Part shown: piece after piece, positions 1 through 12,400 of the stretch
Position numbering within the stretch: the stretch's first letter is position 1
Layout of the letters: every line of letters starts with the position of its first letter
The notes under the pieces: generated by a model
Told to the model about the DNA's origin: nothing
The model's input: only the letters and a program-made list of their open reading frames with translations
The model's database searches: none
Position numbers and translations under genes: made by a program
Assembly: GCF_048773025.1 (NCBI RefSeq)
Contig: NC_133566.1
Coordinates: forward strand, 4,935,501-4,999,500
Reading direction: 5' to 3'
From: Camelus bactrianus
Lineage: Eukaryota > Chordata > Mammalia > Artiodactyla > Camelidae
Length of the DNA: 64,000 bases

Positions 1-1743
1 AAGTGTGTGTGAAAGCCGTCCTTCACCTAGCTTGTTGGGAACACAAAGTTACTCTTCAGTTGCAAACTCCTATCCATACATATATATGGGGAGGTATTAG
101 CTCCAACTCGGTTTTACAGTGAAAACTGCAGGAACTTCAAACAGGCACTAGGAAACAGACTGAAAAACCAGAGTAAAAGTTTCTCCTGCAACCAGTTCCC
201 TTTGTGCTAGATGAACGAACGTCTCTCCACATGCTCATTTCTGAGAGATAAGTGTGTGTGAAAGCTGTCCTTCACCTAGCTTGTTGGGAATACAAAGTTT
301 CTCTTCAGTTGCAAACCCCACTCCAAATATATATATGGGGAGGTACTAGCTCCAACTCGGTTTTACAGTGAAAACTGCAGGAATTTCAAACCGGCATTAG
401 GAAACAGACTGAGAAACCAGAGTAAAAGTTTCTCCTGCAACCCGTTCCCTTTGTGCTAGATGAACGAAAGTCTCTTCACATGCTCATTTCTGAGAGGTAA
501 GTGTGTGTGAAAGCCGTCCTTCACCTAGCTTGTTGGGAACACAAAGTTTCTCTTCAGTTGCAAACTCCACTCCATACATATATATGGGGAGGTACTAGCT
601 ACAACTCGGTTTTACAGTGAAAAATGCAGGAACTTCAAACCGGCACTAGGAAACAGTCTGAGAAACCAGAGTAAAAGTTTCTCCTGCAAACTGTTCCCTT
701 TGTGCTAAATGAACGAACTTCACTCCATATGCTCAGTTCTGAGAGATAAGTGTGTGTGAAAGCCGTCCTTCACCTATCTTGTTGAGAACACAAAGTTTCT
801 CTTCAGTTGTAAACTCCACTCCATACATATATATAGGGAGGTACAAGCTCCAACTCTGTTTTACAGTGAAAACTGCAGGAACTTCAAACCGGCACTAGGA
901 AACAGACTGAGAAACCAGAGTATATGTTTCTCCTGCAACCCGTTCCCTTTGTGCTAGATGAACGAACGTCTCTCCACATGCTCAGTTCTGAGAGATAAGT
1001 GTGTGTGAAAGCCGTCCTACACCTAGCTTGTTGGGAACACAAAGTTTCTCTTCAGTTGCAAACTCCAGTCCATACATATATACATGGGGTGGTACCAGCT
1101 CCAACTCTGTTTTACAGTGAAAACTGCAGGAACTTCAAACCGGCACTAGGAAACAGACTGAGAATCCAGAGTAATAGTTTCTCCTGCAACCCGTTCCCTT
1201 TGTGCTAGATGAACGAACGCCTCTCCACATGCTCAGTTCTGAGAGATAAGTGTGTGTGAAAGCCGTCCTTCACCTAGCTTGTTGGGAACACAAAGTGTCT
1301 CTTCAATAGCAATCTCCACTCCATACATATATATGGGGAGTACTAGCTCCAACTCGGTTTTACTGAGAAAACTGCAGGAACTTCAAACCGGCCCTAGGAA
1401 ACTGACTGAGGAACCAGAGTAAAAGTTCCTCCTGCAAACCTTTCCCTTTGTGCTAGATGAACGAACGTCTCTCCACATGCTCAGTTCTGAGAGATAAGTG
1501 TGTGTGAAAGCCGTCCTTCACCTAGCTTGTTGGGAACACAAAGTTTCTCTTCAGTTGCAAACTCCACTCCAAACATATATATGGGGAGGTACTACTCCAA
1601 CTAGTTTTTACAGTGAAAACTGCAGGAACTTCAAACCGGCACTAGGAAACAGAATGAGAAACCAGAGTAAAAGTTTCTCCTGCAACCCGTTCCCTTTGTG
1701 CTAGATGAACGAACTTCTCTCCACATGTTCAGTTCTGAGAGAT
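1..1743 (+). repeat. Seven diverged monomers at the left edge
   Basis: Units start at 1, 250, 499, 748, 997, 1248 and 1496. They are diverged relatives of unit types that appear again to the right. The unit at 748 has the TTGTAAACTCC plus GGGAGGTACAAG pair of HOR unit m1, and the unit at 1248 has the GTGTCTCTTCAAT plus GGGGAGTACTAG pair of m6. The unit at 1496 has the CCAAACATATATATGG and shortened GGTACTACTCC of m7. This block therefore looks like an older, uncoupled version of the 7-unit block homogenised at 9458-16431. No gene is present. Confidence 0.75.
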
Positions 1744-2243
1744 AAGTGTGTGTGAAAGCCGTCCTTCACCTAGCTTGTTGGGAACACAAAGTTCCTCTTC
1801 AGTTGCAAACTCCAATCCATACATATATATATGGGGTGGTACAAGCTCCAACTCGGTTTTACAGTGAAAACTGCAGGAACTTCAAACCGGCACTAGGAAA
1901 CAGACTGAGAAACCCGAGTAAAAGTATCTCCTGCAACCCGTTTCCTTTGTGCTATATGAACGAACGTCTCTCCACATGCTCAGTTCTGAGAGATAAGTGT
2001 GTGTGAAAGCCTTCCTTCACCTAGCTTGTTGGGAACACAAAGTTTCTCTTCAGTTGCAAACTCCACTCCATACATATATATGGGGAGGTACTAGCTCCAA
2101 CTCGGTTTTACAGTGAAAACTGCAGGAACTTCAAACCGGCACTAGGAAAAAGACTGATAAACCATAGTAAAAGTTTCTCCTGCAACCCGTTCCCTTTGTG
2201 CTAGATGAACGAACGTCTCTCCACATGCTCAGTTCTGAGAGAT

Positions 2244-3235
2244 AAGTGTGTGTGAAAGCCGTCCTTCACCTAGCTTTTTGGGAACACAAAGTGTCTCTTC
2301 AATTGTAAACTCCACTCCATACATATATATTGGGAGTACTAGCTCCAACTCGGTTTTACTGTGAAAACTGCAGGAACTTCAAACCGGCCCTAGGAAACAG
2401 ACTGTGGAACCAGAGTAAAAGTTTCTCTTGCAACCCGTTCCTTTTGTGCTAGATGAACGAACGTCTCTCCACATGCTCAGTTCTGAGAGATAAGTGTGTG
2501 TGAAAGCCGTCCTTCAACTAGCTTGTTGGGAACACAAAGTTTCTCTTCAGTTGCAAACTCCACTCCATACATATATATGGGGAGTTCTATCTCCAACTCG
2601 GTTTTACAGTGAAAAATGCAAGAACTTCAAACCGGCACTAGGAAACAGACTGAGAAACCAAGTAAAAGTTTCTCCTTCAACCCGTTCCCTTTCTGCTAGA
2701 TGAACGAAAGTCTCTCCACATGCTCAGTTCTTAGAGATAAGTGTGTGTGAAAGCCGTCCTTCAACTAGCTTGTTGGGAACACAAAGTTTCTCTTCTGTTG
2801 CAAACTCCACTCCATACATATATATGGGGAGGTACTAGCTCGAACTCGGTTTTACAGTGAAAACTGCAGGATTTCAAACCGGCACTAGGAAACAGACTGA
2901 GAATCCAGAGTAAAAGTTTCCCCTGCAACCCTTTCCCTTTGTGCTAGATGAACCAACGTCTCTCCACATGCTCAGTTCTGAGAGATAAGTGTGTGTGAAA
3001 GCCGTCCTTCACCTAGCTGGTTGGGAACACAAAGTTTCTCTTCAGTTGCAAACTCCACTCCATAGATATATATGGGGAGGTACTAGCACCAACTCGGTTT
3101 TACAGTGAAAACTGCAGGAACTTCAAACCGGCACTAGGAAACAGACTGAGAAACCAGAGTAAAACTTTCTCCTGCAAACCGTTCCCTTTGTGCTAGATGA
3201 ACGAATGTCTCTCCACATGCTCAGTTCTGAGAGAT
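2244..3235 (+). repeat. Four-unit cassette h-e-f-g, copy 1 (992 bp)
   Basis: Four consecutive units start at 2244, 2492, 2739 and 2987. Unit h has AGCTTTTTGGG and GTGTCTCTTCAATTG. Unit e has GGGGAGTTCTATCTCC and the contracted GAAACCAAGTAAAAG. Unit f has CTTCTGTTGC, GCTCGAACTCGG and GCAGGATTTC. Unit g has CTAGCTGGTTGG, CCATAGATATATATGG and TAGCACCAAC. The same four types in the same order recur 1739 bp downstream. Confidence 0.88.
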
Positions 3236-3733
3236 AAGTGTGTGTGAAAGCTGTCCTTCACCTAGCTTGTTGGGAACACAAAGTTTCTCTTCAGTTGCAA
3301 ACTCCAATCCATACATATATATATGGGGTGGTACAAGCTCCAACTCGGTTTTACAGTGAAAACTGCAGGAACTTCAAACCGGCACTAGGAAACAGACTGA
3401 GAAACCAGAGTAAAAGTATCTCCTGCAACCCGTTCCCTTTGTGCTAGATGAACGAACGTCTCTCCACATGCTCAGTTCTGAGAGATAAGTGTGTGTGAAA
3501 GCCGTCCTTCACCTAGCTTGTTGGGAACACAAAGTTTCTCTTCAGTTGCAAACTCCACTCCATACATATATACGGGGAGTTCTATCTCCAACTCGGTTTT
3601 ACAGTGAAAAATGCAAGAACTTCAAACCGGCACTAGGAAACAGACTGAGAAACCAAGTAAAAGTTTCTCCTTCAACCCGTTCCCTTTCTGCTAGATGAAC
3701 GAAAGTCTCTCCACATGCTCAGTTCTTAGAGAT

Positions 3734-3982
3734 AAGTGTGTGTGAAAGCCGTCCTTCAACTAGCTTGTTGGGAACACAAAGTTTCTCTTCTGTTGCAAAC
3801 TCCACTCCATACATATATATGGGGAGGTACTAGCTCGAACTCGGTTTTACAGTGAAAACTGCAGGAACTTCAAACCGGCACTATGAAAAAGACTGATAAA
3901 CCATAGTAAAAGTTTCTCCTGCAACCCGTTCCCTTTGTGCTAGATGAACGAACGTCTCTCCACATGCTCAGTTCTGAGAGAT
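3734..3982 (+). repeat. Chimeric monomer: f-type left part, j-type right part
   Basis: The left part carries the f-type markers CTTCTGTTGC and GCTCGAACTCGG (as at 2739 and 4478). The right part carries GAAAAAGACTGATAAACCATAG, otherwise seen in the unit at 1995 (type j). It lacks the f-type GCAGGATTTC, so the switch lies between the GCTCGAAC marker and the GCAGGAACTTC segment. The unit follows an extra e-type unit at 3487 and precedes an h unit, as expected if an unequal exchange inserted e and part of f ahead of j-h. Confidence 0.78.
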
Positions 3983-4974
3983 AAGTGTGTGTGAAAGCCG
4001 TCCTTCACCTAGCTTTTTGGGAACACAAAGTGTCTCTTCAATTGTAAACTCCACTCCATACATATATATTGGGAGTACTAGCTCCAACTCGATTTTACTG
4101 TGAAAACTGCAGGAACTTCAAACCGGCCCTAGGAAACAGACTGTGGAACCAGAGTAAAAGTTTCTCTTGCAACCCGTTCCTTTTGTGCTAGATGAACGAA
4201 CGTCTCTCCACATGCTCAGTTCTGAGAGATAAGTGTGTGTGAAAGCCGTCCTTCAACTAGCTTGTTGGGAACACAAAGTTTCTCTTCAGTTGCAAACTCC
4301 ACTCCATACATATATACGGGGAGTTCTATCTCCAACTCGGTTTTACAGTGAAAAATGCAAGAACTTCAAACCGGCACTAGGAAACAGACTGAGAAACCAA
4401 GTAAAAGTTTCTCCTTCAACCCGTTCCCTTTCTGCTAGATGAACGAAAGTCTCTCCACATGCTCAGTTCTTAGAGATAAGTGTGTGTGAAAGCCGTCCTT
4501 CAACTAGCTTGTTGGGAACACAAAGTTTCTCTTCTGTTGCAAACTCCACTCCATACATATATATGGGGAGGTACTAGCTCGAACTCGGTTTTACAGTGAA
4601 AACTGCAGGATTTCAAACCGGCACTAGGAAACAGACTGAGAATCCAGAGAAAAAGTTTCCCCTGCAACCCTTTCCCTTTGTGCTAGATGAACGAACGTCT
4701 CTCCACATGCTCAGTTCTGAGAGATAAGTGTGTTTGAAAGCCGTCCTTCACCTAGCTGGTTGGGAACACAAAGTTTCTCTTCAGTTGCAAACTCCACTCC
4801 ATAGATATATATGGGGAGGTACTAGCACCAACTCGGTTTTACAGTGAAAACTGCAGGAACTTCAAACCGGCACTAGGAAACAGACTGAGAAACCAGAGTA
4901 AAACTTTCTCCTGCAACCCGTTCCCTTTGTGCTAGATGAACGAATGTCTCTCCACATGCTCAGTTCTGAGAGAT
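3983..4974 (+). repeat. Four-unit cassette h-e-f-g, copy 2 (992 bp)
   Basis: Units start at 3983, 4231, 4478 and 4726 and match the cassette at 2244-3235 unit for unit with only scattered differences. Examples are TATATACGGGG for TATATATGGGG in unit e, and AGAGAAAAAG for AGAGTAAAAG in unit f. Unit g at 4726 also begins the longer block that recurs at 15686-16927. Confidence 0.88.
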
Positions 4975-5967
4975 AAGTGTGTGTGAAAGCCGTCCTTCAC
5001 CTAGCTTGTAGGGAACACAAAGTTTCTCTTCAGTTGCAAACTCCACTCCATACATATATATGGGGAGGTACTAGCTCCAACTCGGTTTTACCCTGAAAAC
5101 TGCAGGAACTTCAAACCGGCACTAGGAAACAGACTGAGAAACCAGAGTAAAATTTTCTCCTGCAACCCGTTCCCTTTGTGCTAGATGAACGAACGTCTCT
5201 CAACATGCTCAGTGCTGAGAGAAAAGTGGGTGTGAAAGCCGTCCTTCACCTAGCTTGTTGGGAACACAAAGTTTCTCTTCAGTTGCAAACTCTATTCCAT
5301 ACATATATAAGGGAGGTTCTAGCTCCAACTCGGGTTTACAGTGAAAACTGCAGGAACTTCAAACCGGCACTAGGAAACAGACTGAGAAACCAGAGTAAAA
5401 GTTTCTCCTGCAACCCGTTCCCTTTGTGCTAGATGAACGAACGTCTCTCCACATGCTCAGTGCTGATAGATAAGTGTGTGTGAAAGCCGTCCTTCACCTA
5501 GCTTGTTGGGAACACAAAGTTTCTCTTCAGTTGCAAACTCCACTCCATACATATATATGGGGAGGTACTAGCTCCAACTCGGTTTTACAGTGAAAACAGC
5601 AGGAATTTCAAACCGGCATTTGGAAACAGACTGAGAACCCAGAGTAAACGTTTCTCCTGCAACCCGTTCCCTTTGTGCTAGATGAACGAACGTCTCTCCA
5701 AATGCTCAGTTCTGAGAGATAAGTGTGTGTGAAAGCCGTCCTTCACCTTGCTTGTTGGGAACACAAAGTTTGTCTTCAGTTGCAAACTCCACTCCAAACA
5801 TATATATGGGGAGGTCTACTCCAACTCGGTTTTACAGTGAAAACTGCAGGAAATTCAAACCGGCACTAGGAAACAGACTGAGAAACTACAGTAAAAGTTT
5901 CTCCTGCAACCCGTTCCCTTTGTGCTAGATGAACGAACGTCTCTCCACATGCTCAGTTCTGAGAGAT
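4726..5967 (+). repeat. Five-unit block g-m13-m14-b-c, left copy (1242 bp)
   Basis: Units start at 4726, 4975, 5224, 5472 and 5721. Markers in order are CTAGCTGGTTGG with TAGATATATATGG; CTTGTAGGGAAC with TTTTACCCTGAAAAC; CTCTATTCC with ATATAAGGGAGG and TGCTGATAGAT; GAAAACAGCAGG with CATTTGGAAAC; and CCTTGCTTGTTGGG with GTTTGTCTTCAG and GGGGAGGTCTACTCC. The same five types recur in the same order at 15686-16927, 10,960 bp away, with few differences. Confidence 0.87.
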
Positions 5968-6963
5968 AAGTGTGTGTGAAAGCCGTCCTTCAACTATCTT
6001 GTTGGGAACACAAAGTTTCTCTTCAGTTGCAAACACCACTCCATACATATATATGGGGAGGTACTAGCTCCAACTCGGTTTTACCCTGAAAACTGCAGGA
6101 ACTTCAAACCGGCACTAGGAAACAGACTGAGAAACCAGAGTAAACGTTTCTCCTGCAACCCGTTCCCTTTGTGCTAGATGAACGAACGTCTCTCCACATG
6201 CTCAGTTCTGAGAGATAAGTGTGTGTGAAAGCCGTCCTTCAACTATCTTGTTGGGAACACAAAGTTTCTCTTCAGTTGCAAACTCCACTCCATACATATA
6301 TATGGGGAGGTACTAGCTCCAACTCGGTTTTACAGTGAAAACAGCAGGAATTTCAAACCGGCATTTGGAAACAGACTGAGAACCCAGAGTAAACGTTTCT
6401 CCTGCATCCCGTTCCCTTTGTGCTAGATGAACGAACGTCTCTCCAAATGCTCAGTTCTGAGAGATAAGTGTGTGTGAAAGCCGTCCTTCACCTTGCTTGT
6501 TGGGAACACAAAGTTTGTCTTCAGTTGCAAACTCCACTCCAAACATATATATGGGGAGGTCTACTCCAACTCGGTTTTACAGTGAAAACTGCAGGAAATT
6601 CAAACCGGCACTAGGAAACAGACTGAGAAACTACAGTAAAAGTTTCTCCTGCAACCCGTTCCCTTTGTGCTAGATGAACGAACGTCTCTCCACATGCTCA
6701 GTTCTGAGAGATAAGTGTGTGTGAAAGTCGTCCTTCACCTAGCTTGTTGGGAACACAAAGTTTCTCTTCAGTTGCAAACTCCAATCCATACATATATACA
6801 TGGGGTGGTACGAGCTCCAACTCGGTTTTACATTTAAAACTGCAGGAACTTCAAACTGGCACTAGGAAACAGACTGAGAATCCAGAGTAAAAGTTTTTCC
6901 TGCAACCCGTTCCCTTTGTGCTAGATGAACGAACGTCTCTCCACATGCTCAGTTCTGAGAGAT
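5968..6963 (+). repeat. Tetramer HOR a-b-c-d, copy 1 (996 bp)
   Basis: Units start at 5968, 6217, 6466 and 6713. Unit a has CAACTATCTTG and TTACCCTGAAAAC. Unit b has CAACTATCTTG, GAAAACAGCAGG and CATTTGGAAAC. Unit c has CCTTGCTTG, GTTTGTCTTC and AGGTCTACTCC. Unit d has AAAGTCGTCC, TATATACATGGGGTGGTACG and TTTTACATTTAAAAC. The preceding units at 5472 and 5721 are also b and c, so a part of the tetramer lies upstream. Confidence 0.88.
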
Positions 6964-7959
6964 AAGTGTGTGTGAAAGCCGTCCTTCAACTATCTTGTTG
7001 GGAACACAAAGTTTCTCTTCAGTTGCAAACTCCACTCCATACATATATATGGGGAGGTACTAGCTCCAACTCGGTTTTACCCTGAAAACTGCAGGAACTT
7101 CAAACCGGCACTAGGAAACAGACTGAGAAACCAGAGTAAACGTTTCTCCTGCAACCCGTTCCCTTTGTGCTAGATGAACGAACGTCTCTCCACATGCTCA
7201 GTTCCGAGAGATAAGTGTGTGTGAAAGCCGTCCTTCAACTATCTTGTTGGGAACACAAAGTTTCTCTTCAGTTGCAAACTCCACTCCATACATATATATG
7301 GGGAGGTACTAGCTCCAACTCGGTTTTACAGTGAAAACAGCAGGAACTTCAAACCGGCATTTGGAAACAGACTGAGAACCCAGAGTAAACGTTTCTCCTG
7401 CAACCCGTTCCCTTTGTGCTAGATGAACGAACGTCTCTCCAAATGCTCAGTTCTGAGAGATAAGTGTGTGTGAAAGCCGTCCTTCACCTTGCTTGTTGGG
7501 AACACAAAGTTTGTCTTCAGTTGCAAACTCCAGTCCAAACATATATATGGGGAGGTCTACTCCAACTCGGTTTTACAGTGAAAACTGCAGGAAATTCAAA
7601 CCGGCACTAGGAAACAGACTGAGAAACTACAGTAAAAGTTTCTCCTGCAACCCGTTCCCTTTGTGCTAGATGAACGAACGTCTCTCCACATGCTCAGTTC
7701 TGAGAGATAAGTGTGTGTGAAAGTCGTCCTTCACCTAGCTTGTTGGGAACACAAAGTTTCTCTTCAGTTGCAAACTCCAATCCATACATATATACATGGG
7801 GTGGTACGAGCTCCAACTCGGTTTTACATTTAAAACTGCAGGAAATTCAAACCGGCACTAGGAAACAGACTGAGAAACTACAGTAAAAGTTTCTCCTGCA
7901 ACCCGTTCCCTTTGTGCTAGATGAACGAACGTCTCTCCACATGCTCAGTTCTGAGAGAT
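6964..7959 (+). repeat. Tetramer HOR a-b-c-d, copy 2 (996 bp)
   Basis: Units start at 6964, 7213, 7462 and 7709 and follow copy 1 directly. By eye the first three units differ from copy 1 at only a few places, for example GTTCCGAG, and CCAGTCC for CCACTCC. The fourth unit is a d/c chimera. It is followed by a complete d unit at 7960-8210. Confidence 0.88.
7709..7959 (+). repeat. Chimeric monomer: d-type left half, c-type right half
   Basis: The left half has all the d-type markers (AAAGTCGTCC, TATACATGGGGTGGTACGAG, TTTTACATTTAAAAC). From about 7846 it switches to c-type (GGAAATTCAAACCGG, GAGAAACTACAG). A full d unit follows at 7960. The switch lies close to the ACTGCAGGA segment in mid-unit. 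The simplest reading is an unequal crossover offset by one unit between a d and a c unit. Confidence 0.85.
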
Positions 7960-8210
7960 AAGTGTGTGTGAAAGTCGTCCTTCACCTAGCTTGTTGGGAA
8001 CACAAAGTTTCTCTTCAGTTGCAAACTCCAATCCATACATATATACATGGGGTGGTACGAGCTCCAACTCGGTTTTACATTTAAAACTGCAGGAACTTCA
8101 AACTGGCACTAGGAAACAGACTGAGAATCCAGAGTAAAAGTTTTTCCTGCAACCCGTTTCCTTTGTGCTAGATGAACGAACGTCTCTCCACATGCTCAGT
8201 TCTGAGAGAT

Positions 8211-9457
8211 AAGTGTGTGTGAAAGCCGTCCTTCAACTATCTTGTTGGGAACACAAAGTTTCTCTTCAGTTGCAAACTCCACTCCATACATATATATGGG
8301 GAAATACTAGCTCCAACTCGGTTTTACAGTGAAAACTGCAGGAACTTCAAACCGGCACTAGGAAACAGACTGAGAAACCAGAGTATAACTTTCTCCTGCA
8401 AACCGTTCCCTTTGTGCTAGATGAACGAACGTCTCTCCACATGCTCAGTTCTGAGAGATAATTGTGTGTGAAAGCCGTACTTCACCTAGCTTGTTGGGAA
8501 CACAAAGTTTCTCTTCAGTTGCAAACTCCACTCCATATATATATATATATGGGGTGGTACTAGCTCCAACTCGGTTTTACAGTGAAAAGTGCAGGAACTT
8601 CAAACCGGCAATAGGAAACTGACTGAGAAACCAGAGTAAAAGTTTCTCCTGCAACCCGTTCCCGTTGTGCTAGATGAACGAACGTCTCTCCACATGCTCA
8701 GTTCTGAGAGATATGTGTGTGTGAAAGCCGTCCTTCACCTAGCTTGTTGGGAACACAAAGTGTCTCTTCAATTGCAAACTCCACTCCATACATATATATG
8801 GGGAGTACTAGCTCCAACTCGGTTTTACAGTGAAAACTGCAGGAAATTCAAACCGGTCCTAGGAAACAGTCTGAGGAACCAGAGTAAAAGTTCCACCTGC
8901 AACCCTTTCCCTTTGTGCTAGATGAACGAACGTCTCTCCACATGCTCAGTTCTGAGAGATATGTGTGTGTGAAAGCCGTCCTTCACCTAGCTTGTTGGGA
9001 ACACAAAGTTTCTCTTCAGTTGCAAACTCCACTCCATACATATATATGGGGATGTACTACCTCCAACTCGGTTTTACAGTGAAAACTGCAGGAATTTCAA
9101 ACCGGCACTAGGAAACAGACTGAGAAACCAGAGTAAACGTTTCTCCTGCAACCCGTTCCCTTTGTGCTAGATGAACGAACGTCTCTCCACATGCTCAGTT
9201 CTGAGAGATAAGTGTGTGTGAAAGCCGTCCTTCACCTAGCTTGTTGGGAACACAAAGTTTCTCTTCAGTTGCAAACTCCACTCCAAACATATATATGGGG
9301 AGGTACAACTCCAACTCGGATTTACAGTGAAAACTGCAGGAATTTCAAACCGTCACTAGGAAACAGACTGAGAAACCAGAGTAAAAGTTTCTCCTGCATC
9401 CCATTCCTTTTGTTCTAGATGAACGAACGCCTCTCCTCATGCTCAGTGCTGAGAGAT
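8211..9457 (+). repeat. Five-unit partial HOR copy (m4-m5-m6-X-m7)
   Basis: Units start at 8211, 8460, 8713, 8961 and 9210. The first three match the m4-m5-m6 units at 10205-10954 and the fifth matches m7 at 10955-11202. The extra unit X at 8961 has GGGGATGTACTACCTCC and interrupts the order. This looks like the truncated left edge of the HOR domain that follows. Confidence 0.83.
8535..8550 (+). repeat. Longest pure (AT)n tract, 16 bp, in HOR unit m5
   Basis: Here CATACATATATATGG has become CC(AT)8GGGGTGG, so the unit is 253 bp. The same tract occurs in the m5 units at about 10529-10544 and 14016-14031, so it was fixed before the HOR was amplified and has not changed length since. Confidence 0.85.
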
Positions 9458-12400
9458 AAGTGTGTGTGAAAGCCGTCCTTCACCTAGCTTGTTGGGAACA
9501 CAAAGTTTCTCTTCAGTTGTAAACTCCACTCCATACATATATATAGGGAGGTACAAGCTCCAACTCTGTTTTACAGTGAAAACTGCAGGAACTTCAAACA
9601 GGCACTAGGAAACAGACTGAGAAACCAGAGTAAAAGTTCCTCCTGCAACCCATTCCATTTGTGCTAGATGAACGAACGTCTCTCCACATGCTCAGTTCTG
9701 AGAAATAAGTGTGTGTGAAAGCCGTCCTTCAACTATCTTGTTGGGAACACAAAGTTTCTCTTCAGTTGCAAACTCCACTCCATACATATATATGGGGAGG
9801 TACTAGCTCTAACTCGGTTTTACACTGAAAACTGCAGGAACTTCAAACCGGCACTAGGAAACAGACTGAGAAACCAGAGTAAATGTTTCTCCTGCAACCC
9901 GTTCCTTTTGTGCTAGATGAACGAACGTCTCTCCACATGCTCAGTTCTGAGAGGTAAGTGTGTGTGAAAGCCGTCCTTCACCTAGCTTGTTGGGAACACA
10001 AAGTTTCTCTTCAGTTGCAAACCCCAATCCATACATATATATGGGGAGGTATTAGCTCCAACTCTGTTTTACAGTGAAAACTGCAGGAACTTCAAACCGG
10101 CACTAGGAAACAGACTGAGAAACCAGAGTAAAAGTTTCTCCTGCAACCCGTTCCCTTGTTGCTAGATGAACGAACGTCTCTCCACATGCTCATTTCTGAG
10201 AGATAAGTGTGTGTGAAAGCCGTCCTTCAACTATCTTGTTGGGAACACAAAGTTTCTCTTCAGTTGCAAACTCCACTCCATACATATATATGGGGAAATA
10301 CTAGCTCCAACTCGGTTTTACAGTGAAAACTGCAGGAACTTCAAACCGGCACTAGGAAACAGACTGAGAAACCAGAGTATAACTTTCTCCTGCAAACCGT
10401 TCCCTTTGTGCTAGATGAACGAACGTCTCTCCACATGCTCAGTTCTGAGAGATAATTGTGTGTGAAAGCCGTACTTCACCTAGCTTGTTGGGAACACAAA
10501 GTTTCTCTTCAGTTGCAAACTCCACTCCATATATATATATATATGGGGTGGTACTAGCTCCAACTCGGTTTTACAGTGAAAAGTGCAGGAACTTCAAACC
10601 GGCAATAGGAAACTGACTGAGAAACCAGAGTAAAAGTTTCTCCTGCAACCCGTTCCCGTTGTGCTAGATGAACGAACGTCTCTCCACATGCTCAGTTCTG
10701 AGAGATATGTGTGTGTGAAAGCCGTCCTTCACCTAGCTTGTTGGGAACACAAAGTGTCTCTTCAATTGCAAACTCCACTCCATACATATATATGGGGAGT
10801 ACTAGCTCCAACTCGGTTTTACAGTGAAAACTGCAGGAACTTCAAACCGGTCCTAGGAAACAGACTGAGGAACCAGAGTAAAAGTTCCACCTGCAACCCT
10901 TTCCCTTTGTGCTAGATGAACGAACGTCTCTCCACATGCTCAGTTCTGAGAGATAAGTGTGTGTGAAAGCCGTCCTTCACCTAGCTTGTTGGGAACACAA
11001 AGTTTCTCTTCAGTTGCAAACTCCACTCCAAACATATATATGGGGAGGTACAACTCCAACTCGGATTTACAGTGAAAACTGCAGGAATTTCAAACCGTCA
11101 CTAGGAAACAGACTGAGAAACCAGAGTAAAAATTTCTCCTGAATCCCGTTCCTTTTGTTCTAGATGAACGAACGCCTCTCCTCATGCTCAGTGCTGAGAG
11201 ATAAGTGTGTGTGAAAGCCGTCCTTCACCTAGCTTGTTGGGAACACAAAGTTTCTCTTCAGTTGTAAACTCCACTCCATACATATATATAGGGAGGTACA
11301 AGCTCCAACTCTGTTTTACAGTGAAAACTGCAGGAACTTCAAACAGGCACTAGGAAACAGACTGAGAAACCAGAGTAAAAGTTCCTCCTGCAACCCATTC
11401 CATTTGTGCTAGATGAACGAACGTCTCTCCACATGCTCAGTTCTGAGAAATAAGTGTGTGTGAAAGCCGTCCTTCAACTATCTTGTTGGGAACACAAAGT
11501 TTCTCTTCAGTTGCAAACTCCACTCCATACATATATATGGGGAGGTACTAGCTCTAACTCGGTTTTACACTGAAAACTGCAGGAACTTCAAACCGGCACT
11601 AGGAAACAGACTGAGAAACCAGAGTAAATGTTTCTCCTGCAACCCGTTCCTTTTGTGCTAGATGAACGAACGTCTCTCCACATGCTCAGTTCTGAGAGGT
11701 AAGTGTGTGTGAAAGCCGTCCTTCACCTAGCTTGTTGGGAACACAAAGTTTCTCTTCAGTTGCAAACCCCAATCCATACATATATATGGGGAGGTATTAG
11801 CTCCAACTCTGTTTTACAGTGAAAACTGCAGGAACTTCAAACCGGCACTAGGAAACAGACTGAGAAACCAGAGTAAAAGTTTCTCCTGCAACCCGTTCCC
11901 TTTGTGCTAGATGAACGAACGTCTCTCCACATGCTCATTTCTGAGAGATTAGTGTGTGTGAAAGCTGTCCTTCACCTAGGTTGTTGGGAACACAAAGTTT
12001 CTCTTCAGTTGCAAACTCCACTCCTTACACATATATGGGGAGGTACTAGCCCCAACTCGGTTTTACACTGAAAACTGCAGGAACTTCAAACCAGCACTAG
12101 GAAACAGACTGAGAAACAGAAGTAAAAGTTTCTCCTGCAACCCGTTCCCTTTGTGCTAGATGAACGAACGTCTCTCCACATGCTCAGTTCTGAGAGATAA
12201 GTGTGTGTGAAAGCCGTCCTTCACCTAGCTGGTTGGGAACACAAAGTTTCTCTTCAGTTGCAAACTCCACTCCATAGATATATATGGGGAGGTACTAGCA
12301 CCAACTCGGTTTTACAGTGAAAACTGCAGGAACTTCAAACCGGCACTAGGAAACAGACTGAGAAACCAGAGTAAAACTTTCTCCTGCAACCCGTTCCCTT

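Noticed and set aside
999-1208. Forward frames of 60-100 codons repeated throughout the window (MCVKAVLHLACWEHK-type).
   Set aside because: They begin with GTG, not ATG, in most cases. In a standard 249-bp unit this frame stops after LQ at TGA in TTTTACAGTGA; it only runs further where a unit has gained or lost bases at or beside the TA box. Their presence tracks indels, not selection.
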